From Candidatus Acetothermia bacterium (lineage in GTDB: Bacteria > Bipolaricaulota > Bipolaricaulia > RBG-16-55-9), in the NCBI GenBank assembly GCA_016201405.1, contig JACQCZ010000001.1, forward strand, positions 72,432 to 136,431: a stretch of DNA of 64,000 nucleotides, in the 5' to 3' direction. Shown piece by piece: positions 32,885 to 42,371 of the stretch (positions within the stretch are counted from its first letter, which is position 1; each line of letters opens with the position of its first letter). The notes under the pieces are model-generated. The model saw only the letters and a program-made list of their open reading frames with translations. It was not told the origin of the DNA and made no database searches. The position numbers and the translations under genes are program-made.

Positions 32885-33780
32885 CAGCGCACAAACCCAA
32901 CCAAAAGAAGAGAGAGAATGAGCCAGATGCCGGTCCACGCGCCCAGCTTTGCGGTCTTGGGGTCGGCGTCAGGGGGGATGCTTTCTGCGTCTCTTAGCTC
33001 TCTGATGAGGCGCCGGGTTTTGGGGAAAGTAACTAGCGCAACCAGGCTCCAGATGGGCAGAACTCCCGACAGCCCAACCAATGCGTATAAGAGATAGATG
33101 ATCAAGACGAGCGAGGAATAGATGGCCAGAGCACCTTCTCTCCCAAACTGGGTTCCCAAGGTCTTGATCCCCACGCTCTTGTCATACTCAATATCTTTGA
33201 GGTTATTGGCAAGCAGCACCAGCGCCACCCAGATTCCGATGGGAAATGAGACCCAAAGGACCTCCCAGACATGATCCCAGCTTCCCGTCTGAACAAAGAA
33301 CGAGCCCAGCATCATGAGCGGTCCCCACATGAGAAAGACTGAGACTTCTCCAAGCGCGCGATATTTGTATTTGAGAAAGCCGCCTGTGTAGAAATAACTG
33401 GCCAAGAACCCGGTCACAGCCAGCAAGGCAATCGGCCAGCCGAGCCTAATAAAAAAGACAAAGCCAATCACTAAGGCAAAGAAGTAGAGCCATTTTGCCC
33501 AGCTCTTCGCCACATCGGGGTCCAGCTCGCCCGTCAGGATGGGATGAGGCCGATACTGCGCGGTGGGAGTGCCCGGCTTGTCCACTTCATTTTGCACGTC
33601 GAAATAATCATTCAGCAAGTTTGTGGCTGCGTGAGCGAAGATCACGCCAAGCAGTGTGAAAGCATAGAGCTGAAGATCGAAGATATTGGAATAGACTTTC
33701 GCCAGAAGGCTTCCCGCAGTCACCGAGACGGCCGTCATTGTAAATGACCAGGGCCGAATGGTGAGCATCAATGCACGCAT
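32884..33780 (-). CDS. UbiA-family prenyltransferase (MenA-like)
   Basis: An eight- or nine-helix membrane protein with the two Asp-rich motifs: NLLNDYFDVQNEVDKPGT (D-x3-D) and NNLKDIEYDKSVGIKTLG. These are as in 1,4-dihydroxy-2-naphthoate prenyltransferases, which attach the isoprenoid tail of menaquinone. A polyprenyl diphosphate synthase lies 0.9 kb away on the opposite strand, which fits a quinone pathway. A heme or chlorophyll prenyltransferase is less likely. Start ATG at 33780. Confidence 0.85.
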   Translation of the reverse strand: MRALMLTIRPWSFTMTAVSVTAGSLLAKVYSNIFDLQLYAFTLLGVIFAHAATNLLNDYFDVQNEVDKPGTPTAQYRPHPILTGELDPDVAKSWAKWLYFFALVIGFVFFIRLGWPIALLAVTGFLASYFYTGGFLKYKYRALGEVSVFLMWGPLMMLGSFFVQTGSWDHVWEVLWVSFPIGIWVALVLLANNLKDIEYDKSVGIKTLGTQFGREGALAIYSSLVLIIYLLYALVGLSGVLPIWSLVALVTFPKTRRLIRELRDAESIPPDADPKTAKLGAWTGIWLILSLLLVGFVR

Positions 33781-33955
33781 TTTTATGATCCGTCACTCCC
33801 TTGCCAGACGTTTTTCTTTTCAATCTCCATCCACAAATGCAGGAATTCATGATCGCACAGCATAATTTGATAGCGGCGTAAACGCGAGACCGCTTCACTC
33901 CCGCACAAGATTTATAGGGGACACAGTGAGGCCGCGTCAACTTTGAGTGAGGATT

Positions 33956-33985
33956 TTGCAAGGACTCAAGCTCGATGGTTACAAT
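33956..33985 (+). promoter_or_regulatory. Promoter of the DUF3105-polyprenyl synthase operon
   Basis: TTGCAA and TACAAT are 18 bases apart, ending 12 bases before the ATG at 33998. As at 29.45 kb, the leader would be very short and no ribosome site is visible. Confidence 0.45.
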
Positions 33986-33997
33986 GGCCAGACAATT

Positions 33998-34657
33998 ATG
34001 AATGCCAAGAAAAGAGAAAAGCAACGCAAGCAGAGGCATAAGCCTCCTATGTCCAGAGCATTGAGACGAATCGTCACCGCCGCTGTCGTGCTTGTCGTAG
34101 CCGCCGGGCTCTACTTTTTACTCGCTCTACTTTTTGCTGGTCGCCCCGGTTATGGAGTTCCTGAGCTGGGACGGGCACATACGGACCAGAACGTCTCAGG
34201 CTGTTCTCCAGCCTTCAACCAGTACAACAGCCGCCCTCCGACGTCAGGCTGCCACGACCCAGGCACGACAAGTTATACGATTCATGATCAGCCCATCAAC
34301 GACCAAGTCCAGGTCCACAATCTAGAGCATGGAGCGGTCATCATTCAGTACCACACCTCAGGAATCACTGGCGAGGATGACTCCCTTGTGCGTGATCTGA
34401 CGGCGCTGGTCAATCGCCTGAAAGATAAGTCCCCGACAAAATATTGCCGCCTCATGCTGGCGCCCTATGCCATCGGGTTCGCTGCACCCACAGTCTCAGT
34501 GCTTGCAAGCAGCACCGGCAATATGAAGATCGCTCTGACCGCATGGGATCGCATCGATCTTCTTGAGAGCTATGATGAAATGAGAATCACCAATTTTATT
34601 GACGCCTTTATCAACCAGGGACCCGAGAGCGCCGAAGCAAACGACTGCAACCCATGA
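33998..34657 (+). CDS. DUF3105 membrane-anchored protein
   Basis: The 219-aa protein has a very basic cytoplasmic head (MNAKKREKQRKQRHKPPMSR), one helix (IVTAAVVLVVAAGLYFLLALL), and an extracytoplasmic domain with the DUF3105 core YTIHDQPINDQVQVHNLEHGAVIIQYH. Conserved His and Cys residues (SGCHDPG, HNLEHG, KYCRLML) hint at a metal site. The 5' GTG at 33947 is rejected because a promoter overlaps it. The stop overlaps the polyprenyl synthase start (ATGA), but a link to isoprenoids is unproven. Confidence 0.8.
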   Translation: MNAKKREKQRKQRHKPPMSRALRRIVTAAVVLVVAAGLYFLLALLFAGRPGYGVPELGRAHTDQNVSGCSPAFNQYNSRPPTSGCHDPGTTSYTIHDQPINDQVQVHNLEHGAVIIQYHTSGITGEDDSLVRDLTALVNRLKDKSPTKYCRLMLAPYAIGFAAPTVSVLASSTGNMKIALTAWDRIDLLESYDEMRITNFIDAFINQGPESAEANDCNP

Positions 34658-35628
34658 AGGAACTGATCGCGGCCGGTGCCAAACACTTTCAGGAAGAGCT
34701 CCAAGCGCTGGAAGAATGCTTGCAAGGGCTACTCGATTCTGAGATTCCAGCCGTGGCCAATTTGGGGCGCTACATGGTAGAGAGCGGGGGCAAGCGTTTT
34801 CGGCCACTGCTCACTCTTTTGTTCTATAAACTTCTGGGAGAAGAGAAGCCGCGAAAGGCGGCGATCGAGCTGGGCTCAGTCATTGAGATGATTCATCTGG
34901 CCACACTGGCCCACGACGACGTGATTGACCAGGCCGCCACGCGCCGCAACCGCCCAGCCCTCTGGAAGAGTGCAGGCAATCGCTCTGCGGTTCTTGAAGG
35001 TGACTTCATCTTCTCGCGCGCCTTCCGGCTGCTCAATCCATATTCTAGCGAGATTCGCTCGATTTTGATTGAAGCCGTCGAAGAGGTGCTGCAGGGGGAG
35101 CTTTTGCAAGAGCACTTGCGTCTTAAGCTCCCAACTGAAGAGCAGTATCAGCGTGTAATTGCGGGTAAGACGGCCTCGCTAATCAGCGCGGCCTGTCTGA
35201 TGGGAGCGCTGACCGGAAACCCCAATCTGAAAGAGTGGCAGCGGAACTCCATCCAGCAAGCTGGGATGCTTTTGGGTGAGTCGTTTCAAATGATTGATGA
35301 CTTGCTCGATGTCTTTGGCGATGAATCGCTAGGAAAGCCACGCTGGACCGATCAGCGTGGGGGCTGGCTGACGTGGCCGTACATCCGGCTGATTGAAAAA
35401 TCAGGCTCTAACGAGCACCTAGACTTGCTTTTCTCCCTCGATCTATCCGAAGATGGGAAGAGAGAGATTTTGACAGCGATGGAGAAGCTTGGGATTCGCC
35501 AGGAATTTACGGCCAAAGCCGGGCAAAAGATAGACCAGATGAAAAAAATGCTTGACTGGATATCTGATTCTGCGCTCAAGGTGCTATTATTCGAAAGCTC
35601 CGATTTCGTCCTACAGCGAAGTAGCTAA
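34654..35628 (+). CDS. Polyprenyl diphosphate synthase (trans-isoprenyl)
   Basis: The enzyme elongates allylic diphosphates with isopentenyl diphosphate to make the quinone side chain. GGKRFRPLLTLL binds substrate, LAHDDVIDQAATRRNRPA holds the first Asp-rich motif (DDVID) and QMIDDLLDVFGDESLGKPRWTDQRGG the second. The residues after GKP differ from the usual GND-x-x-x-G-K-x-T but the layout is kept. Length 324 aa fits octaprenyl/heptaprenyl-type synthases. Start ATG overlaps the previous stop. Confidence 0.92.
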   Translation: MKELIAAGAKHFQEELQALEECLQGLLDSEIPAVANLGRYMVESGGKRFRPLLTLLFYKLLGEEKPRKAAIELGSVIEMIHLATLAHDDVIDQAATRRNRPALWKSAGNRSAVLEGDFIFSRAFRLLNPYSSEIRSILIEAVEEVLQGELLQEHLRLKLPTEEQYQRVIAGKTASLISAACLMGALTGNPNLKEWQRNSIQQAGMLLGESFQMIDDLLDVFGDESLGKPRWTDQRGGWLTWPYIRLIEKSGSNEHLDLLFSLDLSEDGKREILTAMEKLGIRQEFTAKAGQKIDQMKKMLDWISDSALKVLLFESSDFVLQRSS

Positions 35629-35639
35629 GGGGGGAATTG

Positions 35640-35912
35640 ATGGAAGTCCTCAAAGTCGCAGCATCGTCCGACGCCAATTCGGTAGCCCGAGCGATCGTTG
35701 GAGCGCTAAGAAAAGCCCAACTGGTGGAGACCCACGCCATTGGGGCGGGGGCCGTCAATCAGGCGGTCAAGGCCGTGGCCATCGCCCGCCGCAGCCTCCA
35801 GCGTGAGAACAGAGACGTGATCATGACCCCCGGCTTTATTGAGGTTGAGGTGGACGGCCAAGAGCGCACGGGAGTCCGCCTTATTATTGAGATTTTCGAG
35901 CCGAAGACATGA
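35640..35912 (+). CDS. SpoVS-like protein (Alba-related)
   Basis: The 90-aa sequence MEVLKVAASSDANSVARAIVGALRKAQLVETHAIGAGAVNQAVKAVAIARR...DVIMTPGFIEVEVDGQERTGVRLIIE is a full-length match to stage V sporulation protein S. The family also occurs in non-sporulating phyla such as Deinococcus-Thermus, where it is thought to bind nucleic acids. ATG at 35640 follows AAGGGGGG. The stop overlaps argS by four bases. Its presence is not evidence of sporulation. Confidence 0.93.
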   Translation: MEVLKVAASSDANSVARAIVGALRKAQLVETHAIGAGAVNQAVKAVAIARRSLQRENRDVIMTPGFIEVEVDGQERTGVRLIIEIFEPKT

Positions 35913-37624
35913 ATCCAGCCGTACGCGAGATCGCGGATCGGGTCGCGTCGGAGTTTAGCCTCCCCGCTGAGAAGATCCACTCGTTAATCACCAGCCCGCC
36001 AGAAGATGTTATGGGCGATTATTCGCTCCCCTGCTTCATTTTGGCCAAAGAGCTGAAGCGCTCCCCGCAAGAGCTTGCCTCGCAGATTGCAAAAACATTA
36101 TCGGGGGGCATCATTGCAAAAGCCGTGGCCGCTGGGCCGTATGTCAACATCGTGATTGACAGGCCCCAGCTCTTCAGCTTTATTCTTAGCGCAATTCTCA
36201 ATGAAGGAAGTCTTTATGGGGGAGCGAAGAAAAGAGACGAGACGGTTGTGATCGATTTTTCATCACCCAACATCGCACGCCCCTTTAGCATCGCCCATTT
36301 ACGCTCTACCGCCCTTGGTAACTCGCTCAAGAAGATCTATCAGCATCTGGGCTATCGGGTTATTGGAGTCAATCATTTGGGAGACTGGGGCGTCCAGTTT
36401 GGAACGCTGATCAGCGCTTATACGCGCTGGGGCGATGACGAAAAGATCAAGCAAGATTCAATCTATGAATTATATAGACTCTATGTGAAATTCAACGACG
36501 AATCCGAGCGCGATCCTTCACTCAAAGATGAAGCCCGTGGCTGGCTCAAAAGACTCGAAGAGCGAGACCCGGAGGCCTTTCGGCTTTGGGAGTGGTTTGT
36601 CGAGATCAGCCTCAATGCCTTTCAGCGTTATTACAAAATATTGGGTGTGGAATTTGAAGTGATCCAGGGCGAGAGCGCGTACCGCGACCTGACCGCACCT
36701 CTGATCGAAGAATTGACCCGGAACAAGATTGCGGAAGAGAGTGATGGGGCTCTAATTATTCGTCTGAATAAGCCAGGTGAGAAAGAAGAGATTCCTCCTC
36801 TGATTTTAAAGACGCGCGATGGCACGACGGTTTATGCCACGCGAGATATCTGCGCAGCCCGCAGCCACTGGGATCAATACCACTTTGCGAAGAAATTGTA
36901 TGTGGTCGATGCCGGGCAGTCACTGCACTTCAAACAGCTCTTTATGGCATTAGCGAAGATGGGTCATGAGTGGTCCGAGAGGTTGTTCCACGTCCCGTTT
37001 GGAGTGATGCTCTTTGAAGATGAGCGCATGTCCACCCGCAAGGGGCGCATCGTCTTTTTGGAAGAAGTTCTCAATCGCTCCATGGAGATGACCCGCTCGA
37101 TTATTGAATCGATCGAGAAGATGTCCAATCTCTCTTCCGATGAAAAAGAGAGCGTCATTCCCGATGTTGGGGTGAGCGCCATCATCTATGCCGACCTCAG
37201 CCGCTCGCGCATCCATGACATCAATTTCCGCTGGAGCGAAGTGCTCAACTTCAATGGCAAGAGCGGGCCATATATTCAATATACGCACGCCCGCATGGCA
37301 GGCGTCCTGCGAAAGTATGAAGAGAATGTCCCCAAGTCACCGGACTTCGCCAAGCTGGGTGAGCCAAGCGAGATCGCCTTGGCCAAGCGACTTGAGATCT
37401 TTCCCGCCAAAGTGCAGCAGGCAGCCGATGAATATGAGCCCTTTGTAATCGCTGAATATTTGGGCAATCTTGCCATCACCATCAACCAGTTCTATGACAA
37501 CTGCCGCGTATTGGGAGAAGAGCCAGCGCTCGAAGAGGCGAGAATCGCCTTGGTATACTGTGCCAAACTGGTATTGAAGAGAGGTCTGGAACTGCTGGGG
37601 ATGCGTGCCCCAGAGCGAATGTAA
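35909..37624 (+). CDS. argS: Arginyl-tRNA synthetase
   Basis: Class I synthetase charging tRNA-Arg. The N-terminal additional domain (DYSLPCFILAKELKRSP) is present, then the HIGH-like signature SSPNIARPFSIAHLRSTALGN, where Ser replaces the first His and Ala the Gly. The MSTRKGR element corresponds to KMSKS, and VGVSAIIYADLSRSR plus the DALR anticodon-binding domain (GPYIQYTHARMAGVLRKY ... NQFYDNCRVL) follow. Length 571 aa is normal. It overlaps spoVS at the start and ftsY at the end by one base. Confidence 0.96.
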   Translation: MNPAVREIADRVASEFSLPAEKIHSLITSPPEDVMGDYSLPCFILAKELKRSPQELASQIAKTLSGGIIAKAVAAGPYVNIVIDRPQLFSFILSAILNEGSLYGGAKKRDETVVIDFSSPNIARPFSIAHLRSTALGNSLKKIYQHLGYRVIGVNHLGDWGVQFGTLISAYTRWGDDEKIKQDSIYELYRLYVKFNDESERDPSLKDEARGWLKRLEERDPEAFRLWEWFVEISLNAFQRYYKILGVEFEVIQGESAYRDLTAPLIEELTRNKIAEESDGALIIRLNKPGEKEEIPPLILKTRDGTTVYATRDICAARSHWDQYHFAKKLYVVDAGQSLHFKQLFMALAKMGHEWSERLFHVPFGVMLFEDERMSTRKGRIVFLEEVLNRSMEMTRSIIESIEKMSNLSSDEKESVIPDVGVSAIIYADLSRSRIHDINFRWSEVLNFNGKSGPYIQYTHARMAGVLRKYEENVPKSPDFAKLGEPSEIALAKRLEIFPAKVQQAADEYEPFVIAEYLGNLAITINQFYDNCRVLGEEPALEEARIALVYCAKLVLKRGLELLGMRAPERM

Positions 37625-38538
37625 TGCGCTGGCTAGATCGTCTAAAACAGGGGCTCAAAAAGAGCCGCGAGCGCCTTTCGGACCAGATCTCCACGGCCAT
37701 CACAGGCCGCAAGATCGATGACGCCCTGCTCGAAGAGCTTGAAGCTATTCTCATTGGGGCTGATTTGGGTGTTGAGACCACCCTTCATGTGATTGAGCTG
37801 CTCAAGACCCGGGTGCGCAAAGAGGGCACCAGCGACTCTCAGAATGTGATGCTCTGGCTGCGGGAAGCTCTGAGCGAATGTCTCGCTCCCGTGGACAAAC
37901 CCTTCAAGTTTAGAAGAGATGGGCAGCCTACAGTCATACTGATTCTTGGAGTCAATGGCTCTGGCAAGACGACGAGCATTGCCAAACTGGCTCAGGTTTT
38001 CCAAGCTCTGGGCAAGAAGAGAGTGACGCTGGCTGCTGGAGACACCTTCAGAGCCGCCGCCATCGAGCAACTGGAGATCTGGGCCAATCGCGTCGGGGCA
38101 AAATTGATCAAGCACCAGGCTGGCGCAGATCCGAGCGCCGTCGCCTTTGATGCCACCGACTATGCCCTCAAGAACCAGCAAGATGTGCTGATCATTGACA
38201 CCGCTGGACGTCTGCATACCAAACAGAATTTGATGGAAGAGCTCAAAAAGATCAGTCGCGTTATTGAAAAGCGCCTTGGGCGCTCAATAGACGAAAAGTG
38301 GCTCGTTTTGGACGCGACCAATGGCCAGAATGCGCTCTCACAGGCGCGGCTCTTTCATGAGGGGATTCCGCTCACCGGCATTGTAGTGACGAAGCTGGAT
38401 GGCACGGCCAAAGGCGGCATCATCATCTCAATTGCCAAGGAGCTTGGCATTCCGATCCAGTTTATTGGTGTGGGTGAGACAGCTGAAGATCTGCGTGAAT
38501 TTAGGCGCGATGAATTTGTAGAGGCACTTCTGACTTAA
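37624..38538 (+). CDS. ftsY: Signal recognition particle receptor FtsY
   Basis: The SRP GTPase that docks ribosome-SRP complexes at the membrane. The NG domain is complete: helical N domain (LEELEAILIGADLGVETTLHVIELL), P-loop GVNGSGKTTSIAKLAQ, DTFRAAAIEQLEIWANR, IIDTAGRLHTKQNLMEELKK, TKLDGTAKGG, and FIGVGETAEDLREF. The acidic A domain found in E. coli is absent, leaving 304 aa. It partners with the SRP RNA at 8.2 kb. It overlaps the argS stop by one base and the convergent coaBC by four. Confidence 0.96.
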   Translation: MRWLDRLKQGLKKSRERLSDQISTAITGRKIDDALLEELEAILIGADLGVETTLHVIELLKTRVRKEGTSDSQNVMLWLREALSECLAPVDKPFKFRRDGQPTVILILGVNGSGKTTSIAKLAQVFQALGKKRVTLAAGDTFRAAAIEQLEIWANRVGAKLIKHQAGADPSAVAFDATDYALKNQQDVLIIDTAGRLHTKQNLMEELKKISRVIEKRLGRSIDEKWLVLDATNGQNALSQARLFHEGIPLTGIVVTKLDGTAKGGIIISIAKELGIPIQFIGVGETAEDLREFRRDEFVEALLT

Positions 38539-39734
38539 ATCTTGGCAATCTCTCTCAGAATCTCTTTGGCCAACAGACGTTTCGTCATCTTGGGAAATGG
38601 CTTGCGCTTGCCGTTTTTGTAGATAAGAGTCACGATGTTCGTGTCCACCTCTGCGCCTGCCCCTTCTTGCGAGAGATCATTGGCCACAATCATATCTAGG
38701 TTCTTTCTCTTGAGTTTGCCTTGCGCTTTCTCCAACAGATCGCCAGTCTCGGCGGCAAAGCCAATCATGAGAGGCTTCTGCTTTCGTCCCTTGAGCTTTT
38801 TGGCCACTTCAGTCAGAATATCTGGGGTTCTCCTAAGGGCGAGATTTAGAATTTCATCGGCCAGCTTGCTCTCTTTGATCGAAGAAGTCTTGAGCGGCCG
38901 CCAATCGGCAACGGCTGCAGTCATGATCACAATATCAGCCAGGGGTGCCTGAGAGAGAACGGCATCCTTCATCTCTTCCGCACTTTCAACATCGATACAC
39001 TCAATGCCCACAGGTGCAGCGAGCTGAGTCGGCCCACTGATCAGAACGACCTTGGCTCCAAAGTCTCGCGCTGCCTCCGCTAGGGCATACCCCATCTTCC
39101 CTGAAGAGCGATTGGTGATCAGCCGCATAGGATCGATCCGCTCGCGAGTCGGGCCCGCAGTGACGAGAATCTTTCGACCTTGAAAGAGCGTACGTTCAAC
39201 CAAAATCTCTTCAATGGCTTGCAGAATGGCTTCTTCGGAAGGAAAGCGCCCAATTCCCTTGCGGCCACTCGCCAGATTTCCAGATTCTGGTTCCAAAAAC
39301 CGATAGCCCAAGGCTTCGAGCTTGCGCTTATTCTCTTCAAAGATTGGGTTTTCATACATTTGGGATTCCATCGCAGGCACAAAGAGGACCGGAGCTTTTG
39401 TGACCGGAATGGTGGCAGTCAAATAATCATCGGCAAGCCCATACGCCACCTTCCCGATGATGTCATACGTTGCCGGCATCACCACAATGAGATCCGCCTC
39501 GTGAGCCAATTCAACATGCGCCAAGGGCTCATCGCGAAAGAGATGGCTCAAGACCCGCTGGTGTGAAAGGGCTTCAAATGTAAGAGGTGTCACAAATTGA
39601 CAAGCCGCGTGGGTCATGATGACCCGAATGTTGGCTTGGGCTTGATAGAGCTTGCTAACCACTCCCGCAGCTTTGTACGCAGCGATGCCGCCGCAGATGC
39701 CTGCAACGATTCGCCGATTCGCAAGAGCGGCCAT
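38535..39734 (-). CDS. coaBC: Bifunctional phosphopantothenoylcysteine decarboxylase/synthetase CoaBC
   Basis: Two steps of coenzyme A synthesis in one protein. The N-terminal flavin decarboxylase shows [41 protein letters not shown] and [13 protein letters not shown]. The C-terminal ligase shows [41 protein letters not shown] and FAAETGD ... [14 protein letters not shown]. Length 399 aa is normal. ATG at 39734 lies 21 bases after the stop of the exported repeat protein upstream. Confidence 0.96.
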   Translation of the reverse strand: MAALANRRIVAGICGGIAAYKAAGVVSKLYQAQANIRVIMTHAACQFVTPLTFEALSHQRVLSHLFRDEPLAHVELAHEADLIVVMPATYDIIGKVAYGLADDYLTATIPVTKAPVLFVPAMESQMYENPIFEENKRKLEALGYRFLEPESGNLASGRKGIGRFPSEEAILQAIEEILVERTLFQGRKILVTAGPTRERIDPMRLITNRSSGKMGYALAEAARDFGAKVVLISGPTQLAAPVGIECIDVESAEEMKDAVLSQAPLADIVIMTAAVADWRPLKTSSIKESKLADEILNLALRRTPDILTEVAKKLKGRKQKPLMIGFAAETGDLLEKAQGKLKRKNLDMIVANDLSQEGAGAEVDTNIVTLIYKNGKRKPFPKMTKRLLAKEILREIAKI

Positions 39735-39755
39735 CCTATGAATTATGGAGAAGCC

Positions 39756-40805
39756 CTACTTCGACTTCTTGATGAAGGGGATGCTGATGTCGATTCCGAA
39801 GGTCGGCTTCTGGAATCCAGCTGGTGTCAAGAGCGTAGAGATCGTCAGAAGATCGGCCAAGCTCGCCCGCAATTGCAGCTCTTCACTATTACCGGCAAAT
39901 GTGGCCTGACCCAGCAGGTTGACGTTGCCAAGCTGTGCCGTCAAGGAGAGAACCTGCTTCTCCAATCCATGTCCCTTGCTGAACACAGTCGTGCTCGAGA
40001 TCGAGTTGGAGCCAAAATCCCACTGCAGGTTCAGCTTCCCGCTTTGATCCTGGGTGTCGACGGAGGCCTCACTTTGTAACGGACCATTTCTGATCTTCAC
40101 CGTCACCTGATCAACATCCAAGAGATCCAGAAGGCTAGAGCCAGAGTGGGGCAATGTCGTCCCCTTTAGGATGGTGCCAATATCAATTCCCGCAAATCCG
40201 TTGCCGTTCTTTAGGTTGAAAGTGAGAGTGATCTCACCCTGATCTGTCGGAAGCGGGAAATCCGATGAGAGAAAGTTCTGGATCAAATAGGGCATCAGGC
40301 CTCTGATAAAATCGGCCTTGGCCACCACAGAAGCATAATCGCCAAGCTGAAGAACCATCTGCTGCTCCTGAAGGCTCTGCTCAGAGCTCTGTCCAGAGTT
40401 CTCAATCAATCCAATCAGCGACTTGATCACATTGACATGATTTGCCAAAAGCTGAATGCCCCCATTGATCTGCAGGGCAAATCCTTGACTTTGCGCATTC
40501 ATTCCAGCCGTATCTCTCCACGGAGCATAGGTCAAGAGATCTGAAATGGTGTGTCCTAAGAGCGGGTATGGCTCATTCATATTCTCGACTTGGGCAAGAC
40601 CACTCTGTCGGGTCGCGCATTGGGATGATAGCGATCGAGCAAAATTGGCCACACTCTTGAGCGCATCGAGCGCAGAAGACGCTGTGGATTCGCAGCTTGC
40701 AGAGTGGGTTTCGCCTGCTTGAACCGGTAGAACGAGGAAAGTTAACGCCAAACTTACCGCAACTACACTTATATACATCCAGCGTCTGTGCATTGCCTCA
40801 TTCAT
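39756..40805 (-). CDS. Exported protein with helical N-half and beta-repeat C-half
   Basis: ATG at 40805 follows GGAGGACTATT. A signal peptide (MYISVVAVSLALTFLVLPVQAG) leads to a helical region of about 150 residues, then a beta-rich region whose last three units (SSTTVFSKGHGLEKQVLSLTAQLGNV, LGQATFAGNSEELQLRASLADL, TPAGFQKPTFGIDISIPF) match the 27-residue repeats of the protein at 2467-3465. Both proteins end with a Gly-Phe-Gln turn and a final G-x-x-ISI/ISF strand. The family is not one I recognise; an outer-membrane or surface role is inferred. It shares a strand with coaBC and may be co-transcribed. Confidence 0.75.
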   Translation of the reverse strand: MNEAMHRRWMYISVVAVSLALTFLVLPVQAGETHSASCESTASSALDALKSVANFARSLSSQCATRQSGLAQVENMNEPYPLLGHTISDLLTYAPWRDTAGMNAQSQGFALQINGGIQLLANHVNVIKSLIGLIENSGQSSEQSLQEQQMVLQLGDYASVVAKADFIRGLMPYLIQNFLSSDFPLPTDQGEITLTFNLKNGNGFAGIDIGTILKGTTLPHSGSSLLDLLDVDQVTVKIRNGPLQSEASVDTQDQSGKLNLQWDFGSNSISSTTVFSKGHGLEKQVLSLTAQLGNVNLLGQATFAGNSEELQLRASLADLLTISTLLTPAGFQKPTFGIDISIPFIKKSK

Positions 40806-40828
40806 AATAGTCCTCCAGACTCCATTTC

Positions 40829-40857
40829 ACTCTATCACTACCTGCCCAATCCGTCAA
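40829..40857 (-). promoter_or_regulatory. Promoter of the exported repeat protein gene
   Basis: On the minus strand TTGACG and TAGAGT are 17 bases apart, ending 23 bases before ATG 40805. It lies back to back with the histidine-kinase promoter. Confidence 0.5.
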
Positions 40858-40879
40858 GGCAATTGATTACATTCTTCTA

Positions 40880-40908
40880 TTGACAAGAGCTTCCGCACGC
40901 TCTACACT
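40880..40908 (+). promoter_or_regulatory. Promoter of the two-component operon
   Basis: A perfect TTGACA and TACACT are 17 bases apart; the -10 ends 38 bases before the kinase ATG, leaving room for the GAAGG ribosome site. Confidence 0.55.
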
Positions 40909-40946
40909 CACAAGAGTATATTGTACGATATGAATCGAAGGTTCAG

Positions 40947-42371
40947 ATGATTCGCCTACCTAAGTGGAGCCTGCGGTACAAATTCATCGTGCCTCTAGCT
41001 CTCTTCACAATCGTGCTTGCGCTTGCCATCTCCTACATCTCCGTCGAGAGGTTCTACATAGAGCTTGAGAATCAGCTTGCAGACAGAGGTAAAGACCTGG
41101 GAAAACAGCTTGTTGATCGATTCTGGAGAAATGTCGGGGTATTACTTCCACCTGATACTAAACTCCACTATTATCAGGTCGTCCAAGAGGGAACACAGAT
41201 ATACTCCTCAGTCGTCAATAATGCCCCACCGTGGACCGAAGAGACCCTGAGCCCTCCTGTCGACGATTCGCGGCAGCTAGTCCAGTTGAATGGCAAGCCG
41301 TATTTGGAGCTGATTCTTGCGACGGACCCGGGTCTAGTCAAAGATCCAACTACAGCAAACTATGTGAGACTCTATCTCTCGATGGCCGATGTGTACACGG
41401 CTGTGCAGCGCGCCTTCTTGACCATCTCGATCTTTACGATCATCTTTATTCTGGCTGGAATTGGGATCGCCATCTGGCTCTACCGGAGCATCCTGGGACC
41501 CATCGAAGTGCTGACAAAATCAGTCAAACGATTTAAAATAGATCTGAAGGTACGGGCTGTCGTCAAGACTGGGGATGAGCTTCAGACATTAGCAGAAGAA
41601 TTCAACGGCATGGCCAACACCATTCAGGAGCGCGATGAGAGACTGGAGCGAATCAATGTCGATCTCACCAAAGCCAACCAGGTGAAGAGCGAGTTTTTGG
41701 CTGTGATGGGCCACGAGCTCAAAACACCTCTTCATGCCATCCGCGGCTATTCGCAACTGATGCTGGAAGGGATCGAAGGGCCGGTCACACCCACCCAAAA
41801 AGAAGATTTAGAGAATATCGTGCAATCGAGCGATCACTTGCGCTCGCTGATCGATAATATTTTGCAATTCAGCAAGCTCGAATCGGGCCAGGAGATGATC
41901 CATCCGGAGAGCGTTGAGGTCTCGAAGATCGTTGAGGAGGCGATGAAACACGTCAGCGTGCTGGCTCGCGAAAAAGGGATCGCCGTTCATGCTTCTGCAA
42001 ACGGGATTCGCGTCTATGCAGATGAGACGAAGCTGAAGCAAGTGCTCATCAATCTGCTCAGCAACGCCCTCAAATATACCAAAACGGGTGAGGTAGAAGT
42101 GAGTACCAAAAAGAGACGCGATGAGGTACTATTTGCAATCAAAGATACTGGGATTGGCATTCCGGAAGAGATGTATGAAAAGATCTTTGAGCCTTTTACA
42201 CAGCTTGATTCCTCAAACACCCGGGAGTGGGGAGGGATCGGCCTTGGACTTTCAATTGTAAAGAAGTATGTAGAGATGCACGGTGGAAAAATCTGGCTGG
42301 AGAGCCAGGTGGGCAAGGGGACGACCTTCTATTTCACAATACCACTTGAGGCCATTACAAATAGGTGGTGA
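40947..42371 (+). CDS. Membrane sensor histidine kinase
   Basis: Two membrane helices (about residues 13-33 and 154-177) flank an extracytoplasmic domain of about 120 residues. HAMP follows (YRSILGPIEVLTKSVKRF), then HisKA with the phospho-accepting His near 255 (VMGHELKTPLHAIRGYSQLM) and HATPase_c with NLLSNALKYTK, DTGIGIPEEMYEKIFEPF and GIGLGLSIVKKYVEMHGGKIW. The stop overlaps the response regulator start. The sensor resembles that of the one-component regulator at 9836. ATG at 40947 follows GAAGGTTCAG. The signal is unknown. Confidence 0.94.
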   Translation: MIRLPKWSLRYKFIVPLALFTIVLALAISYISVERFYIELENQLADRGKDLGKQLVDRFWRNVGVLLPPDTKLHYYQVVQEGTQIYSSVVNNAPPWTEETLSPPVDDSRQLVQLNGKPYLELILATDPGLVKDPTTANYVRLYLSMADVYTAVQRAFLTISIFTIIFILAGIGIAIWLYRSILGPIEVLTKSVKRFKIDLKVRAVVKTGDELQTLAEEFNGMANTIQERDERLERINVDLTKANQVKSEFLAVMGHELKTPLHAIRGYSQLMLEGIEGPVTPTQKEDLENIVQSSDHLRSLIDNILQFSKLESGQEMIHPESVEVSKIVEEAMKHVSVLAREKGIAVHASANGIRVYADETKLKQVLINLLSNALKYTKTGEVEVSTKKRRDEVLFAIKDTGIGIPEEMYEKIFEPFTQLDSSNTREWGGIGLGLSIVKKYVEMHGGKIWLESQVGKGTTFYFTIPLEAITNRW